Assembly (NCBI RefSeq): GCF_021590045.1
Contig: NZ_CP062221.1
Coordinates: forward strand, 248,001-312,000
Direction: 5' to 3'
Length of the DNA: 64,000 nt
Source of the DNA: Cellulomonas palmilytica
GTDB lineage: Bacteria > Actinomycetota > Actinomycetes > Actinomycetales > Cellulomonadaceae
Within the stretch, counting starts at the first letter, position 1. Every line of letters begins with the position of its first letter. The notes under the pieces are model-generated. The model saw only the letters and a program-made list of their open reading frames with translations, was not told the origin of the DNA and ran no database searches. A program made the position numbers and the translations under genes. Shown in pieces: positions 34,566 to 44,333 of this stretch.

Positions 34566-36107
34566 TCAGCGTCCCTCCAGGAGTGCGACGAGCTCGCGGC
34601 GCCGCACCTTCGTCGTCGACGTCGTCGGCATCTGCTCGCGCGGCAGCTGCACGCGGCGCGTGACCGGCAGGTCCTGCGTCGCCAGCGTCCACCGCGTCGG
34701 GTCCAGCGGACTCCCGTCGCGCGTGCACAGCACGGCCGTGGGGCCCTCGCTGAGCTCGACGACGACGATCTCGGCGACCTCCGGCAGACGCACCAGGAGC
34801 CGGTCCTCGACCTCGAGCGTGCTCGGCACGCCGTCGATCAGGTCGATCTCCCGGTCCTGCAGGTGCAGGTGGCCGCGCGAGTCCTTGTAGCCCACGTCGC
34901 CCATGCGCCACCAGCCGTCGTTCACCTGCGCGAGCCAGCGCTCGTGCTCGGCGAAGTAGGTGACGATGCGCCCGTCGCTGCGGACCTCGATGTAGCCCGG
35001 GTGCTCGCGGCTCGGCGGGCGACCGTCGCGCGGCACCACCCGGATCGCGGTGGACAGCGGGAACCCGCGGCCCACGTCACGGCCCTCGGGCATGCCGCGG
35101 CGCTGGTCGTACACCCTCCACGCGATCGGGCCGACCTCGCTCTGCCCGTACATCTGCACGTACACCGGCCGGCGCCGGCGCGACGCGCGCAGCATCGCCT
35201 CGACGGTGCGCGGGTGCGCCGCGTCGAACGTGCTGGAGAAGATCCGGACGTCCGCGAGCGGGCGGGCCGGGTGGTCCGCCAGCACCTCCCACGACGTGAA
35301 CGTGTTCGGGTGGGCCTCCACGAGCCCGGGGCGCACGCGCGCGAGCACGCGGGCGGCCAGGGCCGGGTCGTCCTCGCGCAGCAGCGCGACGCTGTGCCCG
35401 TGCAGCACCGCGATCGGCAGGGCCGTGAAGATCCGCGAGTGCACGAACGACACGTGGATCGCGACCGCCTCGCGGCGCGGCACGAGCCGCGCGAACAGCG
35501 ACTGCGGGCGGTAGCGCGACTGCATCGTGCGGCGCGTGTGGACCGCGAGCTTCGGCAGGCCCGTCGTGCCGGACGTGTGCGTGACGAACAGCGGCTCGTC
35601 CGGCCCGACCTCGACCTCCGCCACGCGCGGCTGGTCCGTCATGCCCGCGAGGTCGATGCCCTCGCGCCACGCGCCGACCGTCAGCAGCGTCGCGGTGTGC
35701 GCCGCGGCGTCGGCCAGCGCGGGTGTCGCGAGCTTGCGCGGGTCCGTCAGCAGGTGCGGGCGGCCGAGCCGCTGCACGAGCGCGAACGCCGTCGCCGGCT
35801 CCAGCTTGGGCGACAGCAGGACGGGCACCACGCCGATCCGCGCGCACGCGCAGGCCAGCAGCGTCACGTCGAAGTTGTCGCTCTTGTAGACGACGAGCCG
35901 GTCGCCCGTGCGCAGGCCCGCGGACCACAGGCGCGCCGAGAAGTCCTCGACGAGCTCCTGCAGGTCCGCCATCGAGAACTCCCGACGGCCCGGCGCGAGG
36001 TCGAGGTCGTGGTCGGTGACGAGGCGCGCACGGGGGTTCGCGCGGTGACCGCGCGCGAACAGCGAGCCGAGCCGGATCCCCCGGTTGCCGATGCGTTGGT
36101 AGATCAC
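34566..36107 (-). CDS. adenylate-forming (ANL) ligase
   Basis: 513 residues from GTG 36107, overlapping the SRPBCC stop (GTGA). ANL core motifs: [18 protein letters not shown] (P-loop), [12 protein letters not shown] (A5), [20 protein letters not shown] (A7/A8, but with [14 protein letters not shown] in place of the common NLKSGG type) and [10 protein letters not shown] with the C-terminal Lys. It should activate a carboxylic acid as an AMP ester. The DHHA-derived acid, or a partner acid, is the natural candidate. No carrier protein or condensing domain is attached, so the acceptor is unknown. Confidence 0.87.
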   Translation of the reverse strand: MIYQRIGNRGIRLGSLFARGHRANPRARLVTDHDLDLAPGRREFSMADLQELVEDFSARLWSAGLRTGDRLVVYKSDNFDVTLLACACARIGVVPVLLSPKLEPATAFALVQRLGRPHLLTDPRKLATPALADAAAHTATLLTVGAWREGIDLAGMTDQPRVAEVEVGPDEPLFVTHTSGTTGLPKLAVHTRRTMQSRYRPQSLFARLVPRREAVAIHVSFVHSRIFTALPIAVLHGHSVALLREDDPALAARVLARVRPGLVEAHPNTFTSWEVLADHPARPLADVRIFSSTFDAAHPRTVEAMLRASRRRRPVYVQMYGQSEVGPIAWRVYDQRRGMPEGRDVGRGFPLSTAIRVVPRDGRPPSREHPGYIEVRSDGRIVTYFAEHERWLAQVNDGWWRMGDVGYKDSRGHLHLQDREIDLIDGVPSTLEVEDRLLVRLPEVAEIVVVELSEGPTAVLCTRDGSPLDPTRWTLATQDLPVTRRVQLPREQMPTTSTTKVRRRELVALLEGR

Positions 36108-36661
36108 GCCCCGGACCCCGCCCGCACCGGCTCCGCCTCCAGGACCGCCTTGATGGCCTCGAGCGTGCGGCGCACGTCGTCGACGATCTTCGCGCCCCAC
36201 TCCTGCACGAAGCGCACGCGCTCCGCCTCGTCGAGGTCCGCCACGATGTGGTGGATGCCCTCGGTCGCCCGGACCATCACGTAGTCGTGCGTGAGGACGC
36301 TGCCCGTCGCACCCGGCTCGATGCGGAAGCCCCAGACGCTGTCCTGCGTCGTGCCGGCGTGCGTGCGCATCGCCCACGCGAACCGGACCGGGCGGTCGGC
36401 CTCGACGACCTCCGCCTCCGTGTACCAGGTGCCGCGCACCAGCGGCGCCCACCCGACGACGTCCTCCGCGCGGTAGTTCTCGCCGCGGAACACCGAGCCC
36501 ACGGCACCGGGCTCCCCGGTCCAGACCCCGCCCCGGCACTCGGGGCTCCAGTCGCCGCTGCGGGCCAGGTCGGACACCGCGTCGTACACCTCGTCCGGGG
36601 AGAGGTCGAGCTCGATGGACTCCGCCGCCGTGAAGAGCGGGCTGCTGTCGATGATCGTCAT
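36104..36661 (-). CDS. SRPBCC (START-like) protein
   Basis: 185 residues from ATG 36661. Typical polyketide-cyclase/START-like pattern: AAESIELDLSPDEVYDAVSD, GDWSPECRGGVW, RFAWAMRTHAGTTQD, and a long amphipathic C-terminal helix (VRFVQEWGAKIVDDVRRTLE). Such proteins bind hydrophobic aromatic ligands or catalyse cyclisation and dehydration. First gene of the operon SRPBCC-ligase-phzD-phzE. The best upstream AGGAGG is 20 bases from the ATG, which is long, so the start is not certain. Confidence 0.8.
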   Translation of the reverse strand: MTIIDSSPLFTAAESIELDLSPDEVYDAVSDLARSGDWSPECRGGVWTGEPGAVGSVFRGENYRAEDVVGWAPLVRGTWYTEAEVVEADRPVRFAWAMRTHAGTTQDSVWGFRIEPGATGSVLTHDYVMVRATEGIHHIVADLDEAERVRFVQEWGAKIVDDVRRTLEAIKAVLEAEPVRAGSGA

Positions 36662-36715
36662 GGCGGTCGATCGTGCGGTCGCCTCCTGTGACCGGCAAGA
36701 GGTCGGCGCGCCGCA

Positions 36716-36783
36716 TGTCAGGTCGGGTCGTCGGCCCCGTGGCACGCGCCGCGACCTGACACGCGCGCCGCCCCGACCTGACA
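36716..36783. promoter_or_regulatory. divergent control region with three CGACCTGACA motifs
   Basis: Between the operon (minus) and the oxidoreductase gene (plus). The 10-mer occurs on the minus strand at 36716-36725 and on the plus strand at 36752-36761 and 36774-36783. The last two are 22 bp apart, about two helical turns; the first two form a wide inverted pair. The same 10-mer is at 30749. Confidence 0.7.
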
Positions 36784-36837
36784 GACTCGCGCCCCGCCGG
36801 GCCCGCGGCCGAGCCGTGGTCGGCATGCTCGTCGGCG

Positions 36838-37863
36838 ATGAGAGCCGCAGTCATCGACCGTCACGGTCCCCCGCAGAGCATCACGCTGCGCGAGCTCCCC
36901 GTCCCGGCCCCCGGCCCCGACGACGTGCTCGTGCGTGTCGCCTTCGGCTCCGTGAACCACGTCGACACGTTCGTCCGCAGCGGAGCCTGGCGGACCCCCT
37001 TGGCGTTCCCGTTCGTCGTCGGGCGCGACGCCGTCGGCACCGTCGTCGACGTCGGCGACGCCGCCGCCGGCGCGTTCGCCGTCGGGGACGAGGTGTGGAC
37101 CAGCTCGCTCGGGTACGACGGGCGCGACGGCGCGCTCGCCGAGCTCGTCCGCGTGCCCCGCGCCCGCCTGTACCGCTGCCCGACGAACCTGCCCGCGTCC
37201 GAGGTCGTCGCGCTGGCCCACCCCGCGACCACCGCGTGGCTCGCCCTGTTCCGGCACGGGCACCTGCGGGCCGGGATGCGCGTGCTCGTCGTCGGCGGCG
37301 GCGGCAACGTCGGCTGGTCCGCCGTGCACCTCGCCGTCGCGGCGGGCGCGGTCGTCGTGACCACGTGCGGCCGCGACGACGCGTTCGACCTCGACCGCGC
37401 CGGCGCGAGGCCCGTGGACCGGTCGGTGCGGCTCGACCGGGCCGCGCTCGGCGGGCCCGTGGACCTCGTCGTCGACACCGCCGGCCGCAACGACGTCGAG
37501 GCGTACCTCGACGTGCTCACCCCCGGCGGCCGCGTCGTGCTCCTCGCCGGCATGACGACCCGCGCGACGTTCCCCGTCGGCGCGCTCTACCTCAACGCCG
37601 CGACCGTCACCGGGTTCGCGATCTCGCAGGCGTCCGTCGAGGACCTCGCGACCGCCGCGCGCCACGTCGTCGACGCCGTCGAGCGCACCGGTCTGCGCCC
37701 GCGGCGCCTGTCGTCCGTGCCGCTCGAGCACGTCGCCGACGCGCACGCGCGACTCGAGCGCGGCGAGGTGCGCGGCAAGGTCGTCGTCGCCGTCGGGGCG
37801 CACCACCCGCCCGCGGCGCCCGGCGCCGCCCCGCCCGAGGGCGCGCGTGCCCTCCCCACCTGA
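36838..37863 (+). CDS. MDR-family quinone oxidoreductase-like enzyme
   Basis: 341 residues from ATG 36838. Medium-chain dehydrogenase fold: GroES-like half with ITLRELPVPAPGPDDVLVRV and GRDAVGTVVDVG, then the NADP-binding VLVVGGGGNVGWSAVHLA and VDLVVDTAGRND. The Cys ligands of zinc alcohol dehydrogenases are absent, so it is the zinc-free quinone-reductase type. It could oxidise or reduce the cyclohexadiene made by PhzD, though known DHHA dehydrogenases are short-chain enzymes. Divergent from the operon and sharing its motif. Confidence 0.85.
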   Translation: MRAAVIDRHGPPQSITLRELPVPAPGPDDVLVRVAFGSVNHVDTFVRSGAWRTPLAFPFVVGRDAVGTVVDVGDAAAGAFAVGDEVWTSSLGYDGRDGALAELVRVPRARLYRCPTNLPASEVVALAHPATTAWLALFRHGHLRAGMRVLVVGGGGNVGWSAVHLAVAAGAVVVTTCGRDDAFDLDRAGARPVDRSVRLDRAALGGPVDLVVDTAGRNDVEAYLDVLTPGGRVVLLAGMTTRATFPVGALYLNAATVTGFAISQASVEDLATAARHVVDAVERTGLRPRRLSSVPLEHVADAHARLERGEVRGKVVVAVGAHHPPAAPGAAPPEGARALPT

Positions 37864-37956
37864 CCCGCAGCCCGCCTGCTGCTCCCGGCGGCGCCCCCGG
37901 CGACCCGCCCGCCCTCACGTCCGAGCACCCCACGTCCCCACCCGAGAGGCCCCGCG

Positions 37957-39033
37957 ATGCCCGCCATGCCCATCTGCCGTCAGCCGATCATCGACCACCG
38001 CGGCGGCACGATCGTCTCGCTGCACGTCACCGCGCTGACCCGCGAGGACGGCACCGGGCTGCGCGCCCCGTGGGCCTACGGCGCGCCGCCCGTCGGCCCC
38101 GACGCGCTGCGGCTCACCGGTGCGCTCACCGCGCAGGTCGGCGCCGACGGCACCGCCGAGGTCCGCACGCTCGTCGCGCAGGACCTCGCGCCCGCGATCG
38201 TCGACCGCCCCGCGGGCACGCTCGAGCGCGAGCTGCACCGCGTGTTCGTCCCCGCCGGCACCGAGGGCCCCACCGCCGTGCACGCCGCGCTGCTGCTCGC
38301 AGTCGAGGAGTGGAACGGCACGACGCGCGACGCCGTCGCGCAGGACGTCATCGACGCGCTCGCGCCGACCCTCGCCGACGCGGTCGGCAGCACAGTCCGC
38401 GCCCGCCTCAAGGACGACGAGCCGCAGGGCCTGACCGGCGGCGCCGTCCTCGGCGGCAGCATCACCGGGCTGCGCGACACGCTCGCGTCCTGGCCCCGCG
38501 AGGACTTCGCCCTCGTCCAGACGTCCCTGCTCGTCCCCGCCGCGGCCGACGCCGGGTCACTCGCGCAGGAGCTCGTCGTCACCGGACCCGCCGACGACAC
38601 CTACCGTCTGCGTCTCGAGTGGCGCATCCGCCACCTGCCCGTCGCCGACGACGTCCTGCACCTGCAGGTGCACTACGGCGACTTCGTCGTCGCCGAGGCC
38701 GGCGGCCGCCAGACGCTCGTCGCGAACCGCCCTCGTCCCAGCGACTGGGAGACGTTCGGGCTCGTCCGCCTCGGCGGTGACCGCGTCGCGCTGCTCGCCC
38801 CCAACGGCGACTACATCTCCGCCGCCGGCGGCGGGGGCCGCGAGGTGCTCGCCGTCGGCGACCGGATCGGCGAGTGGGAGACGTTCCGCGTCGAGGAGGT
38901 CATGACCGACCGCATCGCCCTGCGCGCGTTCAACGGCCACTACGTGTCCGCCTACCACGGCGGCGGTCGTGAGCTCGTCGCGAACCGGCCCGTCCGCGAC
39001 GAGTACGAGGTCTTCACCCTCCACCGCCCCTGA
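37957..39033 (+). CDS. protein with C-terminal fascin-like beta-trefoil
   Basis: 358 residues. Residues 1-220 have no recognised domain (DALRLTGALTAQVGADGTAE, TGGAVLGGSITGLRDTLASW). Residues about 225-358 contain three beta-trefoil repeats: GDFVVAEAGGRQTLVANRP, GDYISAAGGGGREVLAVGD, GHYVSAYHGGGRELVANRP, each followed by WETF or YEVF. This pattern is fascin/actin-crosslinking-like, known in some secreted and lectin-like bacterial proteins. No signal peptide is seen. It lies 93 bp after the oxidoreductase gene on the same strand; a link to the cluster is only positional. Its end overlaps the PAP2 gene by 20 bp. Confidence 0.75.
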   Translation: MPAMPICRQPIIDHRGGTIVSLHVTALTREDGTGLRAPWAYGAPPVGPDALRLTGALTAQVGADGTAEVRTLVAQDLAPAIVDRPAGTLERELHRVFVPAGTEGPTAVHAALLLAVEEWNGTTRDAVAQDVIDALAPTLADAVGSTVRARLKDDEPQGLTGGAVLGGSITGLRDTLASWPREDFALVQTSLLVPAAADAGSLAQELVVTGPADDTYRLRLEWRIRHLPVADDVLHLQVHYGDFVVAEAGGRQTLVANRPRPSDWETFGLVRLGGDRVALLAPNGDYISAAGGGGREVLAVGDRIGEWETFRVEEVMTDRIALRAFNGHYVSAYHGGGRELVANRPVRDEYEVFTLHRP

Positions 39034-39766
39034 CGCGCGCCCACGGCCGGGTCACCGCCAGTGCCACCGTCAGCAGCAGCGCGCTGCCGACGACGTCCAG
39101 CGCGTAGTGGTTGCCCGTGACGATGACGACGACGACCATGCCCGCCGGGAACAGCCACGCGAGCCACGCGACCCGCGGACGCTCGCGGCGCAGCGTGAAC
39201 CACACGAAGTACGCCGCGAGCGCCGCCCACCCGACGTGCATGCTCGGGAACGCCGAGAAGTGGTTGCGGCCCGTCGACAGGTCGCGGGTGCTCTCGCCCG
39301 CGACCGGGTCGTTCTCCGCGATGATGTCGACGATCCCCGGCATCGCGAACCGGGGCGGGGACGTCGGCAGCAGCCAGTAGCAGACCAGCGCCAGGGCGGC
39401 GACGACGAGCAGCGTCACGCGCAGCACCCGGTACGTGTCCGCGCGCCGCAGGATCAGCCACAGCAGCACGGCCACCAGCGGCAGGTAGTACAGGCGGTAG
39501 TAGAGGACCGACGCGGCGATCAGCGCCGGCTGCCCGGCGAGCCACCGGTTCGCGCCCAGCTCGACGTCGAGCCCGACGGCCCGCTCGATCGAGTCGAGTC
39601 GCTGGGCGTTGTGCGTCGCCTGCACCTCGTCGGTCCCGACGAGGTCGTGCACGCCGAAGAACACCGCGTACCCGACGACGAGCAGCACCACCTCCACCAC
39701 CGGCCGCCGCCACCGGCGCACTCGCGCGCGCCACGCGTCGTCGTCGCGCCGCTCCCCACCTACCAC
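39014..39766 (-). CDS. PAP2-superfamily membrane phosphatase
   Basis: 250 residues if GTG 39766 is used, with a G-rich stretch upstream; other in-frame starts lie further upstream (GTG 39790). About six membrane helices. PAP2 motifs of the Aur1/Ipt1-like class: GRNHFSAFPSMHVGWAAL and GNHYALDVVGS, with the catalytic His residues outside the membrane. The family dephosphorylates lipid pyrophosphates or transfers phospho-head groups. Its stop lies within the 3' end of the trefoil gene. Confidence 0.82.
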   Translation of the reverse strand: MVGGERRDDDAWRARVRRWRRPVVEVVLLVVGYAVFFGVHDLVGTDEVQATHNAQRLDSIERAVGLDVELGANRWLAGQPALIAASVLYYRLYYLPLVAVLLWLILRRADTYRVLRVTLLVVAALALVCYWLLPTSPPRFAMPGIVDIIAENDPVAGESTRDLSTGRNHFSAFPSMHVGWAALAAYFVWFTLRRERPRVAWLAWLFPAGMVVVVIVTGNHYALDVVGSALLLTVALAVTRPWARVRGGGG

Positions 39767-39869
39767 CAGGTCCGCCCCCGCCCGAGCCACCCGAACCGCC
39801 GTGACGGAGCCTGCCAGTTTCGCGCACGGCGCACGACCCACTTCTCTCGACCGTTCCACGGACCTTTCC

Positions 39870-39947
39870 GCCCAGTGCGCACGCTCGTGCGCCAGTGCGG
39901 TCGCTCGGCGTACGCGGTCGGGTGCGAACGTGCGCACTCGGTGTGGG
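39870..39947. repeat. 77-78 bp modular intergenic repeat, copy B
   Basis: The most diverged copy: GCCCAGTGCGCACGCTC at the left and GAACGTGCGCACTCGG at the right. Same spacing of modules as the other three copies. It lies between the PAP2 start and the nrdF terminator. Confidence 0.65.
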
Positions 39948-39968
39948 GTGGGGTTGGTCGGGGGACGG

Positions 39969-40002
39969 CGAAGGGGCCCGCGCCGTGGCGCGGGCCCCTT
40001 CG
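39969..40002 (-). terminator. terminator of the nrdHIEF operon
   Basis: CGAAGGGGCCCGCGC (39969-39983) pairs perfectly with 39988-40002 around CGTG: a 15-bp GC-rich stem beginning 15 bp after the nrdF stop codon. Confidence 0.8.
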
Positions 40003-40016
40003 CAGGTCAGGGTGGG

Positions 40017-41015
<999 letters not shown>

Positions 41016-41047
41016 TCACGAATCGGTCAAAACCGCAGGTCAGAGCG

Positions 41048-43195
41048 TCACAGCATGCAACTGACGCAACCCTCCACCTCCGTCCCCTCCAGGGCGAGCT
41101 GGCGGAGGCGGATGTAGTAGATCGTCTTGATGCCCTTGCGCCAGGCGTAGATCTGCGCCTTGTTGAGGTCACGCGTGGTGGCGGTGTCCTTGAAGAACAG
41201 CGTCAGCGACAGGCCCTGGTCCACGTGCTGCGTGGCCTCGGCGTACGTGTCGATGATCTTCTCGTAGCCGATCTCGTACGCGTCCTGGTAGTACTCCAGG
41301 TTGTCGTTCGTCATGAACGGCGCCGGGTAGTAGACGCGGCCGATCTTGCCTTCCTTGCGGATCTCGATCTTCGACGCGATCGGGTGGATCGAGCTCGTCG
41401 AGTGGTTGATGTACGAGATCGAGCCCGTCGGCGGGACCGCCTGCAGGTTCTGGTTGTACAGGCCGTGCTCCTTCACGAGCGCGGCGAGCTCACGCCAGTC
41501 GTCCTGCGTCGGGATGTGCACGCCGGCGTCGGCGAAGAGCTGAGCCACGCGCTGCGTGCGGGGCGCCCACTGGTTCTCGATGTACTTGGTGAAGTACTCG
41601 CCGGTCGCGTACTTCGACTTCTCGAAGCCGTAGAACGACGAGCCGCGCTCCTGCGCGAGCAGGTTCGACGCACGGATCGCGTGGTACGCGACCGTGTAGA
41701 AGTAGATGTTCGTGAAGTCGAGGCCCTCGTCGGAGCCGTAGAAGATCCGCTCGCGCGCCAGGTACCCGTGCAGGTTCATCTGGCCGAGGCCGATCGCGTG
41801 GCCGCCGCGGTTGGCGCGCTTGACCGACGGGACCGACTCAATGTCGGTCTGGTCGGACACGGCCGTGAGCGCGCGGATCGCGGTCTCGACGGTCTTGCCG
41901 AGGTCCGGCGAGTCCATCGACAGCGCGATGTTCATCGAGCCGAGGTTGCAGGAGATGTCACGGCCGACGTGGTCGTACGAGAGGTCCTCGTTGAACGTCG
42001 ACGGCGTGGAGACCTGCAGGATCTCCGAGCACAGGTTCGAGTGCGTGACCTTGCCCTCGATCGGGTTGGCCCGGTTCACCGTGTCCTCGAACATGATGTA
42101 CGGGTAGCCCGACTCGAACTGGATCTCGGCGAGCGTCTGGAAGAACTCGCGCGCGTTGATCTTGGTCTTGCGGATCGACGCGTTCTCGACCATCTCGTAG
42201 TACTTCTCGGTCACGTCGATGTCCGCGAACGGCTTGCCGTACACGCGCTCGACGTCGTACGGCGAGAACAGGTACATCGGCTCGTTCTTCTTGGCGAGCT
42301 CGAACGTGATGTCCGGGATCACGACGCCGAGCGACAGCGTCTTGATGCGGATCTTCTCGTCCGCGTTCTCACGCTTGGTGTCGAGGAACCGGTAGATGTC
42401 CGGGTGGTGCGCATGCAGGTACACCGCGCCGGCACCCTGGCGGGCACCGAGCTGGTTGGCGTACGAGAACGAGTCCTCGAGCAGCTTCATCACGGGGATG
42501 ACGCCGGAGCTCTGGTTCTCGATGTGCTTGATCGGCGCACCGTGCTCACGGATGTTCGACAGCAGCAGCGCCACGCCGCCGCCGCGCTTGGAGAGCTGCA
42601 GCGCGGAGTTGATGCCGCGCGCGATGGACTCCATGTTGTCCTCGATGCGCAGCAGGAAGCAGGACACGGGCTCGCCGCGCTGCGCCTTGCCGAGGTTGAG
42701 GAACGTGGGGGTCGCGGGCTGGAACCGGCCGGAGATGATCTCGTCGACGAGCGAGGTCGCGAAGTCCTCGTCGCCCTCCGCCAGCGCGAGCGCGACCATG
42801 CACACGCGGTCCTCGAACCGCTCCAGGTAGCGCTTCCCGTCGAACGTCTTGAGCGTGTACGACGTGTAGTACTTGAACGCGCCGAGGAACGTCTGGAAGC
42901 GGAACTTCTTCGAGTACGCGTACTGGAACAGCGTCTTGACGAACGCGCGGTCGTACTGCGCGAGCACCGCCGGGTCGTAGTACTTGTTCTCGACCAGGTA
43001 CTCGAGCTTCTCCTCGAGGTCGTGGAAGAAGACCGTGTTCTGGTTGACGTGCTGCAGGAAGTACGCCCGGGCCGCCTCGCGGTCCTTGTCGAACTGGATC
43101 TTCCCGTCGGCGCTGTACAGGTTCAGCATCGCGTTGAGGGCGTGGTAGTCCAGCCCCGACGTGTCTACGCGGAAATCAGTGACTGTCGCTGCCAA
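41048..43195 (-). CDS. nrdE: class Ib ribonucleotide reductase, alpha subunit
   Basis: 715 residues from TTG 43195, the only sensible start that keeps the conserved N-terminus [19 protein letters not shown]. Active-site features: [29 protein letters not shown] with the radical-site Cys, the Tyr pair in [11 protein letters not shown] and the redox tail EGCVSCML that is re-reduced by NrdH. It lacks the long ATP-cone of class Ia enzymes. Overlaps nrdI by 31 bp. Reduces ribonucleoside diphosphates. Confidence 0.94.
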   Translation of the reverse strand: MAATVTDFRVDTSGLDYHALNAMLNLYSADGKIQFDKDREAARAYFLQHVNQNTVFFHDLEEKLEYLVENKYYDPAVLAQYDRAFVKTLFQYAYSKKFRFQTFLGAFKYYTSYTLKTFDGKRYLERFEDRVCMVALALAEGDEDFATSLVDEIISGRFQPATPTFLNLGKAQRGEPVSCFLLRIEDNMESIARGINSALQLSKRGGGVALLLSNIREHGAPIKHIENQSSGVIPVMKLLEDSFSYANQLGARQGAGAVYLHAHHPDIYRFLDTKRENADEKIRIKTLSLGVVIPDITFELAKKNEPMYLFSPYDVERVYGKPFADIDVTEKYYEMVENASIRKTKINAREFFQTLAEIQFESGYPYIMFEDTVNRANPIEGKVTHSNLCSEILQVSTPSTFNEDLSYDHVGRDISCNLGSMNIALSMDSPDLGKTVETAIRALTAVSDQTDIESVPSVKRANRGGHAIGLGQMNLHGYLARERIFYGSDEGLDFTNIYFYTVAYHAIRASNLLAQERGSSFYGFEKSKYATGEYFTKYIENQWAPRTQRVAQLFADAGVHIPTQDDWRELAALVKEHGLYNQNLQAVPPTGSISYINHSTSSIHPIASKIEIRKEGKIGRVYYPAPFMTNDNLEYYQDAYEIGYEKIIDTYAEATQHVDQGLSLTLFFKDTATTRDLNKAQIYAWRKGIKTIYYIRLRQLALEGTEVEGCVSCML

Positions 43196-43581
43196 AACCG
43201 TTCCAATCCCTCGCGGACGCGGTGCACGTCCTCGTTCGTTCCCATGAGCTCGAAGCCGTACAGGTAGGGGACGTGGCACTTGGCCGCGACGATGTCCCCC
43301 GCGATGCAGTACGCCTCGCCGAAGTTGGTGTTGCCCGCTGCGATGACCCCGCGGATGAGGGCGCGGTTGGCCGCGTCGTTGAGGAACTTCACGACCTGCC
43401 GCGGGACGGCACCGCCCTCGTTGCCGCCCCCGTACGTCGGCACGACCAGCACGTACGGCTCCGTGACGTGCAGGAAGGGCTCGGCGGGGCGCAGCGGGAT
43501 CCGCTGGGCCGGCAGGCCCAGCTTCTCCACGAAGCGGTGCGTGTTGTTGGACGCCGAGGAGAAGTAGACGAGCGCGCTCAT
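43165..43581 (-). CDS. nrdI: NrdI flavodoxin
   Basis: 138 residues. Flavodoxin-like: [20 protein letters not shown] binds FMN phosphate, with [18 protein letters not shown] and [12 protein letters not shown] as the other FMN loops. It supplies oxidant for building the Mn-tyrosyl cofactor of NrdF. GGGGAGG precedes ATG 43581. Standard position between nrdH and nrdE. Confidence 0.94.
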   Translation of the reverse strand: MSALVYFSSASNNTHRFVEKLGLPAQRIPLRPAEPFLHVTEPYVLVVPTYGGGNEGGAVPRQVVKFLNDAANRALIRGVIAAGNTNFGEAYCIAGDIVAAKCHVPYLYGFELMGTNEDVHRVREGLERFWQRQSLISA

Positions 43582-43665
43582 CGTTGCCCCTCCCCGGGTC
43601 CGGAAGCTGACGTGACCGCGGGCCCGCAGGCCCGCGGCGTGGCCACCCTCGAAGGGGGCGGCGGT

Positions 43666-43914
43666 TCAGGCGACGGTCGCGGCCTCGAGGCGCTCGGCGA
43701 GCGCCTTGATCCGGTCGGGGCGGTAGCCGGACCAGTGGTCACCGTCCGCGATGACGACCGGCGCCTGCAGGTGCCCGAGCGACATCACGTAGTCGCGGGC
43801 GTCGGCGTCCTCGCTGATGTCCACGACCGTGTAGTCCGCGCCCAGCTTGTCGAGAGCACGGTAGGTCGCGTTGCACTGCACGCAGGCCGGCTTGCTGTAG
43901 ACCGTGATCGTCAT
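43666..43914 (-). CDS. nrdH: NrdH redoxin
   Basis: 82 residues. Glutaredoxin-like with CxxC in [17 protein letters not shown] and the NrdH motif [13 protein letters not shown]. It is the electron donor to NrdE and is itself reduced by thioredoxin reductase. AGGAGAG precedes ATG 43914. First gene of the operon; its transcript should begin about 160 bp upstream, below the NrdR boxes. Confidence 0.94.
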   Translation of the reverse strand: MTITVYSKPACVQCNATYRALDKLGADYTVVDISEDADARDYVMSLGHLQAPVVIADGDHWSGYRPDRIKALAERLEAATVA

Positions 43915-44078
43915 CGTGACTCTCTCCTGGGAAGTTCAGACGTGCGTGGAACGGGTGCCGCGCGGGGCCCTGGTGGAGCCCGCTGACGGCCTCGGAGCTG
44001 CCTTCTCCCGAACGCTCGTGGGGCCCTGTGCGAGGCTCCCGACGACCGCTCGGCTCCCCGGCCGACCGCGTGGTGAAG

Positions 44079-44126
44079 ACACTACACCTAGTGTCTGACA
44101 CCGCAACCGACCACTAGGTGTTGTGT
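44079..44126 (-). promoter_or_regulatory. nrdHIEF promoter with paired NrdR boxes
   Basis: Two 16-bp boxes: ACACTACACCTAGTGT (44079-44094) and CCACTAGGTGTTGTGT (44111-44126), 32 bp apart, about three helical turns, as usual for NrdR. On the minus strand a -35 TTGCGG (44101-44106) and -10 TAGTGT (44079-44084) are 16 bp apart, so box 1 covers the -10. Confidence 0.85.
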
Positions 44127-44127
44127 T

Positions 44128-44300
44128 ACACGCGTGTCGTTTTTCACCCCGTGGATGACTTCTCCACAGTACGACCACCCTCCGACAGAGCCTCTGAACT
44201 GCGGGTTTGCGGCAGTCGAACGACACGCGTGTGGTTCGACGCACAGGCGGCCCACAGACCGTCCACATCCGACCTCGTGTCGTCCCCAGGACCGTCCACA
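44128..44300. repeat. inverted 14-mers and DnaA-box-like cluster upstream of nrdH
   Basis: ACACGCGTGTCGTT (44128-44141) recurs exactly inverted as AACGACACGCGTGT (44219-44232). TTCTCCACA (44160-44168) is one base from a DnaA box; GACCGTCCACA occurs twice (44257-44267 and 44290-44300), 33 bp apart. Confidence 0.55.
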
Positions 44301-44333
44301 GCCGCTATGTCCGGGATGCTCCCGAGATGTCCG

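Larger units (their letters stand above)
43915..44333 (-). other. long gene-free nrd control region
   Basis: 419 bp upstream of nrdH. From nrdH outward: a leader of about 160 bp in which I find no riboswitch signature; the NrdR boxes and promoter (44079-44126); then a block with inverted copies of ACACGCGTGTCGTT and DnaA-box-like TCCACA motifs up to 44300. Confidence 0.6.

Noticed and set aside
32091..36284. 1397-residue plus-strand open frame over the phzE operon
   Set aside because: Arg- and His-rich shadow of four well-identified minus-strand genes.
31935..37863. Phenazine biosynthesis cluster
   Set aside because: Only phzE and phzD are present; phzF, phzA/B and phzG are absent, so the name phenazine would mislead.
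36838..37863. Zinc-dependent alcohol dehydrogenase
   Set aside because: The catalytic and structural Cys ligands are missing; the quinone-reductase subgroup fits better.
43915..44078. Cobalamin riboswitch in the nrd leader
   Set aside because: No B12-box-like sequence was found, and class Ib enzymes do not use cobalamin.
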